From Rugalucina vietnamica (taxonomy: Eukaryota > Mollusca > Bivalvia > Lucinida > Lucinidae), in assembly GCA_964017185.1 (NCBI GenBank), contig OZ024880.1, positions 37,414,329 to 37,478,328 on the forward strand: a stretch of DNA of 64,000 nt, in the 5' to 3' direction. Shown in pieces: positions 22,601 to 37,600 of this stretch. The stretch's first letter is position 1; each line of letters begins with the position of its first letter. The notes under the pieces are model-generated. The model made no database searches. It was not told the origin of the DNA and worked only from the letters and a program-made list of their open reading frames with translations. Position numbers and translations under genes: made by a program.

Positions 22601-25600
22601 AATTATCATTTGACCTGCTGCACGAGAAACCCAACAATTTGCATATGTCAGACATTACGAAAACATGTCCATGTCCATATAATATACAGAAATTTTCTGA
22701 AGCAGTAAAAATTGAAAATTGTCAGTAGAAAATTTTTGATATTTTTCTTATTTTTGCTCAAAACATAGATTGTAGGTACACGTTAGAACCGCCTCGCTGA
22801 GGTGGTTCTAATGAGTACCCACAATCTATGTTTTTGAGCAAAAATAAGAAAAATAGGTATACCCCTGCATACTCCAGTTTTTTGCTATATAAAAGTGGGG
22901 TTTAAGGGGGTATACATTTCACAGACATGTTTTCCTGATGGAGAAGTCCGGTTCATTGCAGAATATGCCTGTTTTAGAAGCATTTTCTCAGTTTGTGAGT
23001 TCTTGTTAAAGCAGCCTGTATACGGTTTTAATACAACAAAGGGTGTTGAATAAAATAAAAGATATTTTATTGTGTTTGTTTCAGCCTGGTGTTGACAATA
23101 CACCCACCATAGATAGCCTCACCCCCCAGTCAGGACTACCAGGTATTACCATAATATTACACATACTTTTTCAGGTGTTCACTAAACTTTAGAAGCCCTT
23201 ACAGGACCTTTGGTCTGACTAAACATTTACTTCCGAATCTTTTCACATGAATACTGGTCCTGTGACTCAGAAGTTTTGTTGACCGAGGCTATCTTATTTT
23301 GCATTTCCCAAGATCAATTATTTAAAATGCCTACATCTCCTCTTACTTGGTCTTTATATAGTTTTTTATATAATTTCTTTTCTTTTTAATCATATACTTA
23401 GAGATTTCATTTCATTTGAAATGACCACAAGTGTAAGATTAATTTTATCATATGACCTTTAACATTTGATTTTTTTGCTTTGAAAGTGGACATACAATTT
23501 GCCTGAGAAATTGCATTGTTGTCATGGACGTGGTCATGAGATTACGAATTCCTGCAAAAGTGTTAAGACGAGGGGGATTCAATAAGTCTGAGGAAAAGTG
23601 CTGCCAAATTATTAGTTTTCATGGGAAATTCACGATCTCTATGCATGTTGTACATAAATATATTGTTAACATATGCACAGAATTTGAATAAAATTGGATA
23701 AAAATTAGGCATTAAATCATGTGCGTTTCTGACGTAACAACAGTAAAACTGGCCAACGTCATAACAACGTCATGCTATACGCATTCATGCCGTTGTTGGC
23801 TAGCTTTTAAGCATTTTTGGAATCTACCTGGCATACGGGCATCTAATTGTCAGTTCTGTGTGTATAATGCGGTGAATTGTGCCGAAACTACAATTCGATA
23901 TGTTGTGTATTTCACGAATTCTACTCATTTCTATCACGACGACCATTTTCGACAGTATGACGTTATTTGATGTTACGCTGCGCGAGTCAACATGGACGCT
24001 TATCTGGTCGTGTAGAAATCATGCATTCTACTTGTTGATTGCCGTTTTCTTAATTTCCTTGTTGCCATATGCGCTTTCTGCTCTAAGCAGTGTTTCTTTC
24101 TTTTACAGTCCGTTTCAAACACACAATTTATCAAATACCGTTGTTCCCTACGCATTTTAGGCATACCCACAAAACAATATGGCCGCTTTACGCCCAAATG
24201 ACGTCACAGACTTATATGACGTCATGTGCTCACCGCAAACATATTGACTTTTGCTCATACAAAGTTTGATGAAAAAAGCACGGTAAACTGTCAAATGCAA
24301 TGTCTTCATTTAACATCGACATTTTGCAAAAATGAACAAAAATGGGCCGGTAAACGTGATGTACGGTTTCCATAGCAACCACTGTTAACATTGTATTCAT
24401 GCCAGAGCAGCAAAATTTGCTGTATAAGTACAAATCATGTTTGTCTATATAACTGTAATAGTTTAATTCATCTGATTTACAAAATAAGAATATGATGGCA
24501 CTTTTCCGCAAACTTTTTGAACGCCCTTCGTACATGTGTGGTCAAAACACTTTATTACAGGACGTTATCTACTGTATAATAGCAGTGTTATATGATAAAT
24601 GTACTTAAATTTTGTCAGACTCCATTCAAAATGTTTGTTTTCTTTCTCTAGGAGCAAATTTCATAGTATTGTTGGTTTTAAAACTTTTATTTTCCATTTT
24701 GCAGGCGGTTTTGTTACTATGACTGGACAGCTAATCACTGACAGATATGGTAGTAATCTTTTCGAAGCCTCAAATACAAGATCAGAAAAACTACTGAGGT
24801 ACATGGATTTTAACAGTCAAATAGATCAGCTCTAGCAGTGATTTGTTGAGTAATATTCACTGTTTGGAGGTCAGTAGTAGCGCAAGTGATTTATATTCTT
24901 ACAACTGACCAACAAACAGTGAAGTATTACTCGACAAATCACGCACTGGAGCTAATGTATTTGGATTGTAGCACACAATAAGTCGGATAAAAGTGCTAAA
25001 ATGGCTGATATCGTTCAGCTTTCCGACATTGCATTGTAGATGTCCTGCCAAATGTTTGACTGTAATACAGATATTTACACAACAAATCACGCACTGGAGC
25101 TAATGTATTTGGGTTGTAGCACACAATAAGTCGGATAAAAGTGCTAAAATGGCCGATATCGTTCAGCTTTCCGACATTGCATTGTAGATGTCCTGCCAAA
25201 TGTTTGACTGTAATACGGATATTTACACACATTTGTTATGCGTTAAAACGATGTTACGCTGTCTAACATCAAGATGACACTGCATGATGGGATAGCTGAC
25301 ATCAGAAATGACACTGAGGCAGTTTTAATGTGTACCCACAATCAATGTTTTGAACACAAATATTGAAAATGTCAAAATCTTTACAATGAAATTTCTACTT
25401 ATTAATGCTAAACAATTCTCTGTATATGGCATGGGCAAGTTTTTGTAATGAGAATATTCTGTTATATTTCCAGAGTGTATGTTGGACCTCAGGATTGTGG
25501 CTTGAAAGATGGGGATGATTTGTAAGTAAGACTCTCATTTAAAAGGTAGTATCTGATGATGCCATCAGGAAAACATGTCCTTGTAATGTGTACCCCCCCC

Positions 25601-28600
25601 CCCCCCCCTTGGACCCCTCTTTTATATAGCAAAGCTGTGGTATGCAGGGGTATGCCTATTTTTCTTATTTTTGCTCCAAAACATAGATTGCGGGTACTCA
25701 TTAGAACTGCCTTGGCGAGGCAGTTCTAAAGTGTACCCACAATCTATGTTTTGAGCAAAAATAAGATAAATATCAAAATTTTCATTTTTTCAGCTTTAAA
25801 AAATCACTATATTGCATGGACATGTTTTTGTAATGCTAACAAGATTATCTTTAAATTATTACAGATAAACCTCATTAATGCACCTGACTATAATGTGTTT
25901 TTTAATATAATATGGCCATTTCATAGCTTCCAAACTGATTGTTTTGCTGTGTATTGTAAATAACCTCATTATAATACAGTTTCATTTACAACAAAGTATG
26001 TTTCCATGGACCCCAAAGATAGCATTATAATGAGGTTGACCTCTAATTACCTTTATCACACATTCTGGAAAAAATCTTTTCTCTAAATTTATTGGTTCCA
26101 CAGCTTTTTTTCTTCGTAACAAAAGTTTTTCTTTGTTTTGTTTTTCTCTTCTCAGTCAGCTGTGAAAATTGCTCTGTCTGTGAGAGTCTAGGGGAAAAAA
26201 ACTTTTTCATGGCTATATACCTGGATGGGAGTGATTGGCATGGACGACAAACTTTGTGCAATATGCCATTGTCAAATTTTGTTCAATCTATCTTTGAGAT
26301 CAACTTTTTTAGCCTAATAGCTGATTTCAGACAATAACATATCCTGTGTTATTCTCCTGAATAGATGTACAGTCCCGGTAAAAATTCAACAACATATTCC
26401 TCTTTTCTCGGAGGACCCTAAGCTATTTTTCTCGGAGAAAGAACGCTAAATTTCTCTTTTCATTAAGATATTTCGCGTTTCGTTCATTTCGATTTCTCGG
26501 AGAAACACCGAGAAATTTCACCGTGCCCGCAGGTATTAACCGGTGAAACAGGTAAGTCCAGATTTACCTGTTCGCGGAGTTTCTCGGAGAAATATTTTTG
26601 CACGATTTTGAATCGATTTTACCACTTTTTTAATAATTAAAGAAGTTTTAGACATTTAACTGATCAGTATTTATAAGTGTTTTTGTATATATCACCTCTA
26701 ACAGTTTGACACGTTTTAATAAGGCACATTCATTACTGAGCAAACATTCCACAATCTTCTTCACTGGTTTCCGTTACGGTTGGTCAGGAATGACTTGACT
26801 CACATTTGACAAACAAATTAAGAAGTACTTTGTTTTATCTCATAGATTATGCCTTTATCCAAGTAGTGTCATTTGTTTGAGTTAGGAAACATAAAAGCAA
26901 TAAGCCATAAACATGTACGATTATAATAGGTAACCATTTTGCGCATTCCTGAATTCATATTGTAATAAAATAAATGTTTTCTGGTTCTGGTTGTAGTGTC
27001 AAGCTATGGAAACGTACATATAGAATGAAATGGCATACTTTCATCATAATTATTGTCATTTTATGGAGCAAGCTATTTTTGTAAAATTTTATTGACCCGA
27101 TGACCCTGCAGCGATCTTCTAATCCCTATATGAATATGCATTACAACATTCTCGATGATTAGGATACACAGTATTTAACTAGCACAAAGTTTTGTCAATA
27201 CCTCTAAATCACTCGTTTATCAGAGGCACTGTTCGCATAAACACTTTTGTTCATACCAAATTTATGACCAAATCTTCACATAAGAAAAAGGCGGATAACG
27301 AGATATGAAAAAGCAATATATACACTTTTCTTTTTCTAAGCATCTGTTTTTCTTGCTAAATGCATAAACGCAAAACCTATTGCGATGCATAACGACAACT
27401 CCGCCATGAACAGTTTGTGTTGGCGGCATGTTGTTTTACAAGGTGAGGTCCGAAATGCCAAGTGCACAGGAAGCTGCATGATACATGGTGAAAAATGACA
27501 AGTAAAGACAATTTATCAATTACTGATAATTGATAAATTAATTGATAATTAATCGAGTAAATTAAGAAACACATTTACATGTTCATGTGCTTTAAACCCA
27601 TATACATTGTATGAGGTATTCCTCAACATATTTACAGACATCATGATAACATGTCCATGTATATATACCCCACTTTTATATGAGCCGCGTCATGAGAACG
27701 CTGGACTTATACTCATGCGATAATAAAGGCGCAGATCAACTGTGCAGTATCTGCACAGCTGATCAGCGCCTTTGTTTTCACTACTCGGCTAATGCAATCC
27801 CCCTACTTCTTTAATCTGATATTTCTGGTTTCTATCCATCTTCTAGGACTATACAGATTGGTTTGTATCAGTACTGGTCGGGAATCCCGGAGACCGGTTT
27901 TTTGACGTCGCGGCTCAAGTCTTAAAGCAAAAACTGGCATGAACCGGCATATACATATTTTTTCCTCTAAACATATATTGTGGGTATTTGCAAGAACCGC
28001 CCCGTCGAGGTGGTTCTAACGTCTACCCACAATCAATGTTTAAATGCTTAATGTTTAAAGAAAACTAGGAAAATATCATTTTCCCCCTATGAAATATATC
28101 AAATTTAACTACTGAAAGAATCTGTATATCGCAAAGGCATTTTTTCGTATTTGGTAAAGCGCCGGACACCGAATGTAGGAATCCTGGTATAAGTGCATGT
28201 ACGACCGTATCCTCGGATTGTGTTCTTGAGCAGCTCCTCATTGTAGTGATTAAATGCCTTTGTCCCGACGTTGACTGGCGCCAGGGTTGGGACAAGTATG
28301 TTCCTACCGGTTAATGCCAGTGTAGATGCCGGCATGACAAATACTTAAAAAAAAATACCTTTGTGGCAAATACTTGTGCTTTTGATTATATGGTAGACAG
28401 GAGTTTTTAATAATTACTAAATGATCCACTGCATGAGAAAACCAACAAAATTCTTAGGCGAAAACAAAGGCGCAGATCAGCTGTGTGGTAACTGCACAGC
28501 TGCTCAGCACCTTTGTTTTCGCTACTCGGATAGGACAATTCATCTTTTCTTTCTAGCCAAAATTTCAAGCCTCTAGCCTGCTCTTGTGACTGTACAGCCC

Positions 28601-31600
28601 GGTTTGTGTCGGACCTGGTCGGAACCCAAATTGTTGGGTTTCTCGTGCACAAGCTCAAATATCAACATTTCTACTTGCAGCTATTGATATATACAGTATG
28701 TTGCAAATATCTTGACCGTGCATCTTAACCTCTGACGTAGATATGCACCTGGTTTAAATAACTCCGACTTTATGATGGTATACAAATGAAAATTTTCAGT
28801 AGAAAATGTTTGCTTTTTCTTATTCATGCTCAAAACATAGAGTGTGGGTACACGTTATAACCGCCTCGCCGAGGCGGTTCAAACTAGTACCCACAATCTT
28901 ATGTTTTGGAGCAAAAGATAAACAATAGATATACCCCTGCATACCCCAGTTTTGCTTTTGATGGGGTACGCATTCCATGGAAATGTTTTCCTGATGTAAA
29001 ATGTTTGAACAAGATACAAATGCATGTGCGTGAATGTATGGACATGTACATTTATATTAGCCGTCAGTTGGGAGGTCATATGACAGTGTTGGCTGCACAG
29101 TCGGCATTTTTATTTGCTTGACTTTTTATTTCACTTTACGACAGACAGCTTCCTAATCATGTGAAGGAGCAGTGTCAGCTTCGTGTTTATTAGAGAATGC
29201 GACACAAGAACATGTCTGTGTATGCCGAAACACACGTCCTGGTAATGCTGCAAATTCTACCACTTGGCCAAATCAGTCAACAGTCATTTCTGTAAATTTT
29301 GTTGACCATTTATGTATGTTAATACCACACAATATTACGGGCGAAAGGGCACAATTTAGGCGATCCCATAAGTTCATGATTTAAACGGCATTGTGGTTGT
29401 TCATGGAGAATAACTTTTGAATGCAAATTCTTTCCTACTACATGTAGTCTCGATCTAAAACGTAAAAGTATATATGCATGTACATGTACGAATGCTCAAA
29501 TTATTTGCGATTTATATGGAACCATAATCTCGATATTTGATAACGGTTACGTTAACAGCTTAGCAAGAAATGCTGGCGGACGAGTAAGGTCCGAACATTT
29601 AGTAAGACAGGCCGCGATGGTTTTACATGTATAGATAGTACGTTCGCTTCGCAAAAAAAACAATAGTTGCGATTTCGATCTCCGGCCGGTATATGCATGT
29701 TATTTTGAAGACTTGTGTAATTAAAGTAAACCGCCTGTTAAATCATTGTTATTGTACATAATTAAATACATTTGATCAAATGTCATTAAACTTATTTATT
29801 CATTCAATTAAAATGATTCTGATTATCCACATAGTCGCTAGAAGTGTGGTAATTTTATTCTTTGTCGGAAAGGACAATGCTCAAGGTGCGAATTTTTAAT
29901 GACGCCCTTGAATTTTAAATGATTTTCGCTTCCATTCTTCTGTTCAAAGATCGAATAATCATGGATGGTGTTACAAGCAACACAAGTGACAAAGGTCATC
30001 ATAAATTTTAATGTAATCAAGAATATATTAATGTGGATTATAAGCCATCTAAACAAATACGTAACATCTGCAAGTTCCATACTTGCAAATACTTATTATT
30101 TTTTTAATTAATTGTTTTATATTTATTCAAAAATTATAAACATGCATTTGTCTTTTAAATTCCTCCGAGAAACTCCGAGAAAAAGAGATTTATCGATAAA
30201 TCCAGGTAATTACCTTTGTCGGAGAAACACCGAGAAATTTCACCGAGAAACACAGCGAAATTTCGCGCAGACGATTTCGTCTACCTGGCTTATTTCGCGG
30301 TGTTTCTCCGAGAAATAAAAATTTCGCGTTTGCCATGGTTGCGGAGAAACGCGGAATATGTTGTTATTTTTTTACCGGGAGTGTACACCTTATACTCACA
30401 GTACATACATGCGTAATAAGAAAAAGTTAAAATTACTTAATAATATACAATTATTGACTATTGAGTCATTGAATATGATGTGATATCCAACAGAGACTAC
30501 CAATATTGACCGAGGCGAATTGAGTCATTGAATATGATGTGATATCCAACAGAGACTACCAATATTGACCAAGGCGAAGCCGAGGTCAATATTGGTAGTC
30601 TCTGTTGGATATCACATCATATTCATTGACTCAATAGTCAACAATTGTTTTATTGTATAACACTTTCTTTTAACACTAAACTTTTAAAAAAGAATGAGCA
30701 GAAAAAAAAAATTTTTTCATTTGAAAATGGTTTGTTTTCAACAGCTTGCATAAAGTCCCAGCATGACTAAAAAGTTCATTGGGACATAAAGTCGTAATTC
30801 AAATAAATAAAACAGTAGCAAATATCACCTGTAGTTCATCAGCAAGACTGCAAGACATCAATCACTGTACATTTCCATGATAGATACAGTGTTCTAAATT
30901 TAGCAACATATAGTTAATGGGAAAAACCCCAGGTCATACAATATGACAAAATATGCAATGGGCTGAAAGCATTGTCTGAAATACTGTCTTTTTATAGTTA
31001 TATAATAATATGGCTTTTTTCGTCATTTCAAGGTTTGACTGTTTTTGCTCTTTGTGCATATACCTTGAACTTTTCTGGTAACACCCTTGTCCTGTTTTAT
31101 TTTAGCTATGGTTTAAAGGTGGAAGCAGATTCTGACTATGGGAGTTTGATGTGTAAGACAAAAGGGACCTCTGTTGGTATGTTTGATGGAAGTCGAAGTC
31201 AAAAATAGCTAGCACCAAATGTTAAAAATTTTATTGGTCAATTGATTAAAGGCAGTTTTCATAGAAACTGACTTTAATAATTTAGAATATTATGGATGAA
31301 TAAAACTACTTTAAAATCATTTGATGGTGAAACACTAAGCTCTTTTTATTGTTTGACAAATTGAAATAACCTATTTGGTTTAAATATAAGTTGAATAATT
31401 CTACTGCCCAAATGCTTGTGTTGTTTGCTGAGCAGACTGGCAGTGAAGGTTTGATATTGGACTGGACCAAAGGGTCCCTGTTTATATCCTATGTGTGCTT
31501 CAGCAAGTGACACAGCTCAGTGAGTATGTATGCATCTATGTTCTGAGTCGCAATAAAAGCTCTACAGAGCTTATGTTGAGTGTTGATGTATGGAAGGGAT

Positions 31601-34600
31601 TTTAAAATAAAGATAATTTGAAAGATTAAAGCCATTTTATACCCTTATTCATATTGTATTAATTTTCAGGATTTTTTAATGCCAGTTTCATTGTGGAGAC
31701 TCCTTTTGGAAGGTAGGAAGCTTTTAATATGAGCCGCCTCGTGAGAAAACCAACAATGTGGTTTCCGAACAGGTCTGACACAAACCGGCCTGTACAGCTA
31801 CAGAAGCAGGCTAGAAGCTTTAAATTTTGGAGTTAAGTAGAGGAGTAATTGTACCATCCGAGTAGCGAAAACAAAGGCGCTGATCAGCTTCGCGGTTACC
31901 TGCGAAGCTGATCGGTGTCTTTGTTTTCGCCTATGCAGATTGTTGGTTTTCTCATGAGGCAGCCCATATTAAATACATTTTATAGTCCACTATTTGACCT
32001 TTCTGACAAGTCTTCCTAACAGACACCTCCAGTCAGACCATTCCATTCTAAAGGTAAAGCAAAGCCATTCTAAGCCACTTCTGTTGTCTTTCAGTACTTT
32101 ATCCTATGTTTGTTTTTGCCTGGTCTTGTCCATGCAGATAGCCTGCAAATAGTCTGTATACTAATTTGTTCAAACACTGACCAAACAGACAATAAATTTT
32201 GTCTGCAAAATTAAAAATAAATCTCAAATTGTTTTGTTAAACATTCAAAGATAAGAAGATACGTGAAGTAGGTACACAATTTGAATGAATTTTGTTTACA
32301 TTTTTTGCATTCTACTTATGTTTCTCTTGTTTGAAAGGCAGAGCATGTCAGTGTGACACTACTTTAAGAGTAATCCTGTTTCTTGTTGTTATTCCAGGTC
32401 CCTCCCAGCTCCCCTGGTTTATCGTGTCTCCTACAATGATCAGATCTACATGTACCAGACTTATACAGGTGGGCTTCTTATTTATAGCCCCGCTTTGAAA
32501 AAGTGGGGCTATACTGGATTCACTATGTCCTTCCGTTGTTCCGTCTTTCCGTCCTTCCGTCGTTCTGTCCTTCTGTTATTCCGTTAAAATTACATTTCCA
32601 CTCAATATCTTGAGAACCAATTGACAGAATCCGACCAAATTTTGTATGCACGTCATCATTGACAAGATCTAGCTTGGGATTGTTGACCGTCATTTTTTCG
32701 CAAAATTTTGACAGAGTTACTGCCCTTCATTGACGTCAGAATTTTGTTTCCGCTCAATATCTTGAGAACGAATTGACAGAATCCGACCAAATTTTGTATG
32801 CACATCATCATTGACAAGATCTAGGTTGGGATTGTTACCGGTCATTTTTCGCAAAATTTTGACGGAGTTACAGCCCTTGATTGACGTCAGAATTTCGTTT
32901 CCGCTCAATATCTTGAGAACGAATTGACAGAAACCAACTAAATTTTGTATGCACGTCATCATTGACAAGATCTAGCTTGGGATTGTTACCGGTCATTTTT
33001 CGCAAAATTTTGACGGAGTTACGGCCCTTGATTTATGTCAGAATTTTGTTTCCGCTCAATATCTTGAGAACAAATAGACAGAATCTGACCAAATTTTGTA
33101 TGCACATCAACATTGATAAGATCTAGCTTTGGATTGTTACCCGTCATTTTTTGCAAAATTTTGACGGAGTTACGGCCCTTCATTGACGTCAGAATTTCGT
33201 TTCCGCTCAATATCTTGAGAACGAATTGACAGAATCCGACCAAATATTGTATGAACGTCATCATTGACAAGATCTAGCTTTGGATTGTTACCCGTCATTT
33301 TTCGCAAAATTTTGACGGAGTTATGGCCCTTGATTGACGTCAGAATTTCGTTTCTGCTCAATATCTTGAGAAGAAATTGACAGAATCCGACCAAATTTTG
33401 TATGCACATCATCATTGACAAGATCTAGCTTGGGATTGTTACCCATCATTTTTTCGCAAAATTTTGACGGAGTTACGGCCCTTGATTGACTTCAGAATTT
33501 TGTTTCCGCTCAATATCTTGAGAACGAATTGACAGAATCCGTCCAAATTTTGTATGCACATCATCATTGACAAGATCTAGCTTGGGATTGTTACCCGTCA
33601 TTTTTTATAGCCCCACTTTGAAAAAGTGGGGCTATACTGGATTCACTATGTCCTTCCATCGTTCCGTCTTTCCATCCTTCCGTCGTTCTGTCCTTCCGTT
33701 ATTCCGTCAAAATTACATTTCCACTCAATATCTTGAGAACCAATTGACAGAATCCGACCAAATTTTGTATGCACGTCATCATTGACAAGATCTAGCTTGG
33801 GATTGTTGACCGTCATTTTTTTGCAAAATTTTGACGGAGTTACAGCCCTTGATTGACGTCAGAATTTCGTTTCCGCTCAATATCTTGAGAACGAATTGAC
33901 AGAAACCAACTACATTTTGTATGCACGTCATCATTGACAAGATCTAGCTTGGGATTGTTACCGGTCATTTTTCGCAAAATTTTGACGGAGTTACGTCCCT
34001 TGATTTATGTCAGAATTTTGTTTCCGCTCAATATCTTGAGAACAAATAGACAGAATCTGACCAAATTTTGTATGCACATCAACATTGATAAGATCTAGCT
34101 TTGGATTGTTACCCGTCATTTTTTGCAAAATTTTGACGGAGTTACGGCCCTTCATTGACGTCAGAATTTCGTTTCCGCTCAATATCTTGAGAACGAATTG
34201 ACAGAATCCGACCAAATATTGTATGAACGTCATCATTGACAAGATCTAGCTTGGGATTGTTACCCGTCATTTTTCGCAAAATTTTGACGGAGTTATGGCC
34301 CTTGATTGACGTCAGAATTTCGTTTCTGCTCAATATCTTGAGAAGAAATTGACAGAATCCGACCAAATTTTGTATGCACATCATCATTGACAAGATCTAG
34401 CTTGGGATTGTTACCCATCATTTTTTCGCAAAATTTTGACGGAGTTACGGCCCTTGATTGACTTCAGAATTTTGTTTCCGCTCAATATCTTGAGAACGAA
34501 TTGACAGAATCCGTCCAAATTTTGTATGCACATCATCATTGACAAGATCTAGCTTGGGATTGTTACCCGTCATTTTTTATAGCCCCACTTTGAAAAAGTG

Positions 34601-37600
34601 GGGCTATACTGGATTCACTATGTCCTTCCATCGTTCCGTCTTTCCATCCTTCCGTCGTTCTGTCCTTCCGTTATTCCGTTATTCCGTCAAAATTACATTT
34701 CCACTCAATATCTTGAGAACCAATTGACAGAATCCGACCAAATTTTGTATGCACGTCATCATTGACAAGATCTAGCTTGGGATTGTTGACCGTCATTTTT
34801 TTGCAAAATTTTGACAGAGTTACTGCCCTTGATTGACGTCAGAATTTTGTTTCCGCTCAATATCTTGAGAACGAATTGACAGAATCCGACCAAATTTTGT
34901 ATGCACATCATCATTGACAAGATCTAGGTTGGGATTGTTACCGGTCATTTTTCGCAAAATTTTGACGGAGTTACGGCCCTTGATTGACGTCAGAATTTCG
35001 TTTCCGCTCAATATCTTGAGAACGAATAGACAGAATCCGACCAAATTTTGTGTGCACATCAACATTGACAAGATCTAGCTTGGGATTGTTACCCGTCATT
35101 TTTCGCAAAATTTTGACGGAGTTACAGCCCTTGATTGACGTCAGAATTTCGTTTCCGCTCAATATATTGAGAACGAAGTGACAGAATCAGACCAAATTTT
35201 GTGTGCACATCAACATTGACAAGATCTAGCTTGGAATTGTTACTTGTCATTTTTCGCAAAATTTTGACGGAGTTACGGCCCTTAATTGACGTCAGAATTT
35301 CGTTTCCACTCAATATCTTGAGAACGAATTGATAGAAACCAACTAAATTTTGTATGCACGTCATCATTGACAAGATCTAGCTTGGGATTGTTACCGGTCA
35401 TTTTTCGCAAAATTTTGACGGAGTTACGGCCCTTGATTATAGCCCCGCTTTGAAAAAGTGGGGCTATACTGGATTCACCATGTCCTTCCGTCCTTCCGTT
35501 ATTCCGTCAAAATTTCATTTCCACTCAATATCTTGAGAACCAGTTTACAGAATCTGACCAAATTTTGTATGTACATTAACATTGACAAGATCTAGCTTGG
35601 GATTGTTGACCGTCATTTTTCCCAAAATTTTGACAGAGTTACTGCCCTTGATTTACGTCAGAATTTCGTTTCCGCTCAATATCTTGAGAACGAATTGACA
35701 GAATCCGACCAAATTTTGTATGCACATCATCATTGACAAGATCTAGCTTGGGATTGTTACCCGTCATTTTTCGCAAAATTTTGACGGAGTTACGGCCCTT
35801 GATTGACGTCAGAATTTCGTTTCCGCTCAATATCTTGAGAACGAATTGACAGAATCCGACCAAATTTTGTGTGCACATCAACATTGACAAGATCTAGCTT
35901 GGGATTGTTACCCGTCATTTTTCGCAAAATTTTGACAGAGTTACGGCCCTTGATTGACAACAGAAGTTCGTTTCCGCTCAATATGTTGAGAACGAATTGA
36001 CGGAATCCGACCAAATTTTGTGTGCACATCAACATTGACAAGATCTAGCTTGGGATTGTTACCCGTCATTTTTCGCAAAATTTTGACGGAGTTACGGCCC
36101 TTGATTGACGTCAGAATTTCGTTTCCGCTCAATATGTTGAGAACGAATTGACAGAATCCGACCAAATTTTGTGTGCACATCAACATTGACAAGATCTAGC
36201 TTGGGATTGTTACCCGTCATTTTTCGCAAAAGTTTGACGGAGTTACGGCCCTTAATCGACGTCAGAATTTCGTTTCCGCTCAATATCTTGAGAACCAGTG
36301 TACAGAATCTGACCAAATTTTGTATGCAGGTCATCATTGACAAGATCTAGCTTGGGATTGTTACCCGTCATTTTTCGCAAAATTTTGACAGAGTTACGGC
36401 CCTTGATTGACGTCAGAATTTCGTTTCCGCTCAATATCTTGAGAACGAATAGACAGAATCTGACCAAATTTTGTATGCACATCAACATTGACAAGATCTG
36501 GCTTGGGATTGTTACCCGTCATTTTTTTGCAAAATTTTGACGGAGTTAGGGCCCTTGATTGACGTCAGAATTTCGTTTCCGCTCAATATCTTGAGAACGA
36601 ATTGACAGAATCCGACCAAATTTTGTATGCACGTCATCATTGACAAGATCTAGCTTGGGATTGTTACCCATCATTTTTTGCAAAATTTTGACGGAGTTAT
36701 GGCCATTGATTGACGTCAGAATTTCGTTTCTGCTCAATATCTTGAGAACAAATTGACAGAATCCGACCAAATTTTGTATGCACGTCATCATTGACCAGAT
36801 CTAGCTTGGGATTGTTACCCTTCATTTTTTCGCAAAATTTTGACGGAGTTACGGCCCTTGATTGACTTCAGAATTTCTTTTCCGCTTAATATCTTGAGAA
36901 CGAATTGACAGAATCCGTCCAAATTTTGTATGCACATCATCATTGACAAGATCTAGCTTGGGATTGTTACCCGTCATTTTTCGCAAAATTTTGACGGAGT
37001 TCAATATCTTGAGAACAAATTGACATAATCAGACCAAATTTTGTATGCGCATCAATATTGACGAGATCTAGCTTGTGATAGTTACCTGTCATTGTTTTTT
37101 TCACCCTGCAAAAAAGCTGAGAAGCGGGGCTATAGTCAGATTCTCTGACAATTCTAGTTTATGTCAGAATTTTGTTTCCGCTCAATATCTTGAGAACAAA
37201 TAGACAGAATCTGACCAAATTTTGTATGCACATCAACATTGACAAGATCTAGCTTGGGATTGTTACCCGTCATTTTTCGCAAAATTTTGACGGAGTTATG
37301 GCCCTTGATTGACGTCAGAATTTCGTTTCTGCTCAATATCTTGAGAAGAAATTGACAGAATCCGACCAAATTTTGTATGCACATCATCATTGACAAGATC
37401 TAGCTTGGGATTGTTACCCATCATTTTTTCGCAAAATTTTGACGGAGTTACGGCCCTTGATTGACTTCAGAATTTTGTTTCCGCTCAATATCTTGAGAAC
37501 GAATTGACAGAATCCGTCCAAATTTTGTATGCACATCATCATTGACAAGATCTAGCTTGGGATTGTTACCCGTCATTTTTCGCAAAATTTTGACGGAGTA

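Larger units (their letters stand above)
26367..30386. mobile_element. ~4-kb TIR DNA element with CGGAGAAA subterminal repeats, no transposase
   Basis: Left end AGTCCCGGTAAAAATTCAAC, then AACATATTCC. The right end, reverse-complemented, is ACTCCCGGTAAAAAAATAAC, then AACATATTCC. GTAC lies outside both ends (26367-26370 and 30383-30386), a possible 4-bp target duplication. The first and last ~230 bp are dense in TCTCGGAGAAA / TTTCTCCGAGA palindromes. The interior carries nested MITEs and a SINE scrap but no transposase frame. It occupies most of intron 6. Confidence 0.65.

Noticed and set aside
23719..24160. Frames inside the mariner-like element as a transposase
   Set aside because: No DDE/D-type motifs or helix-turn-helix pattern recognisable; likely chance frames.
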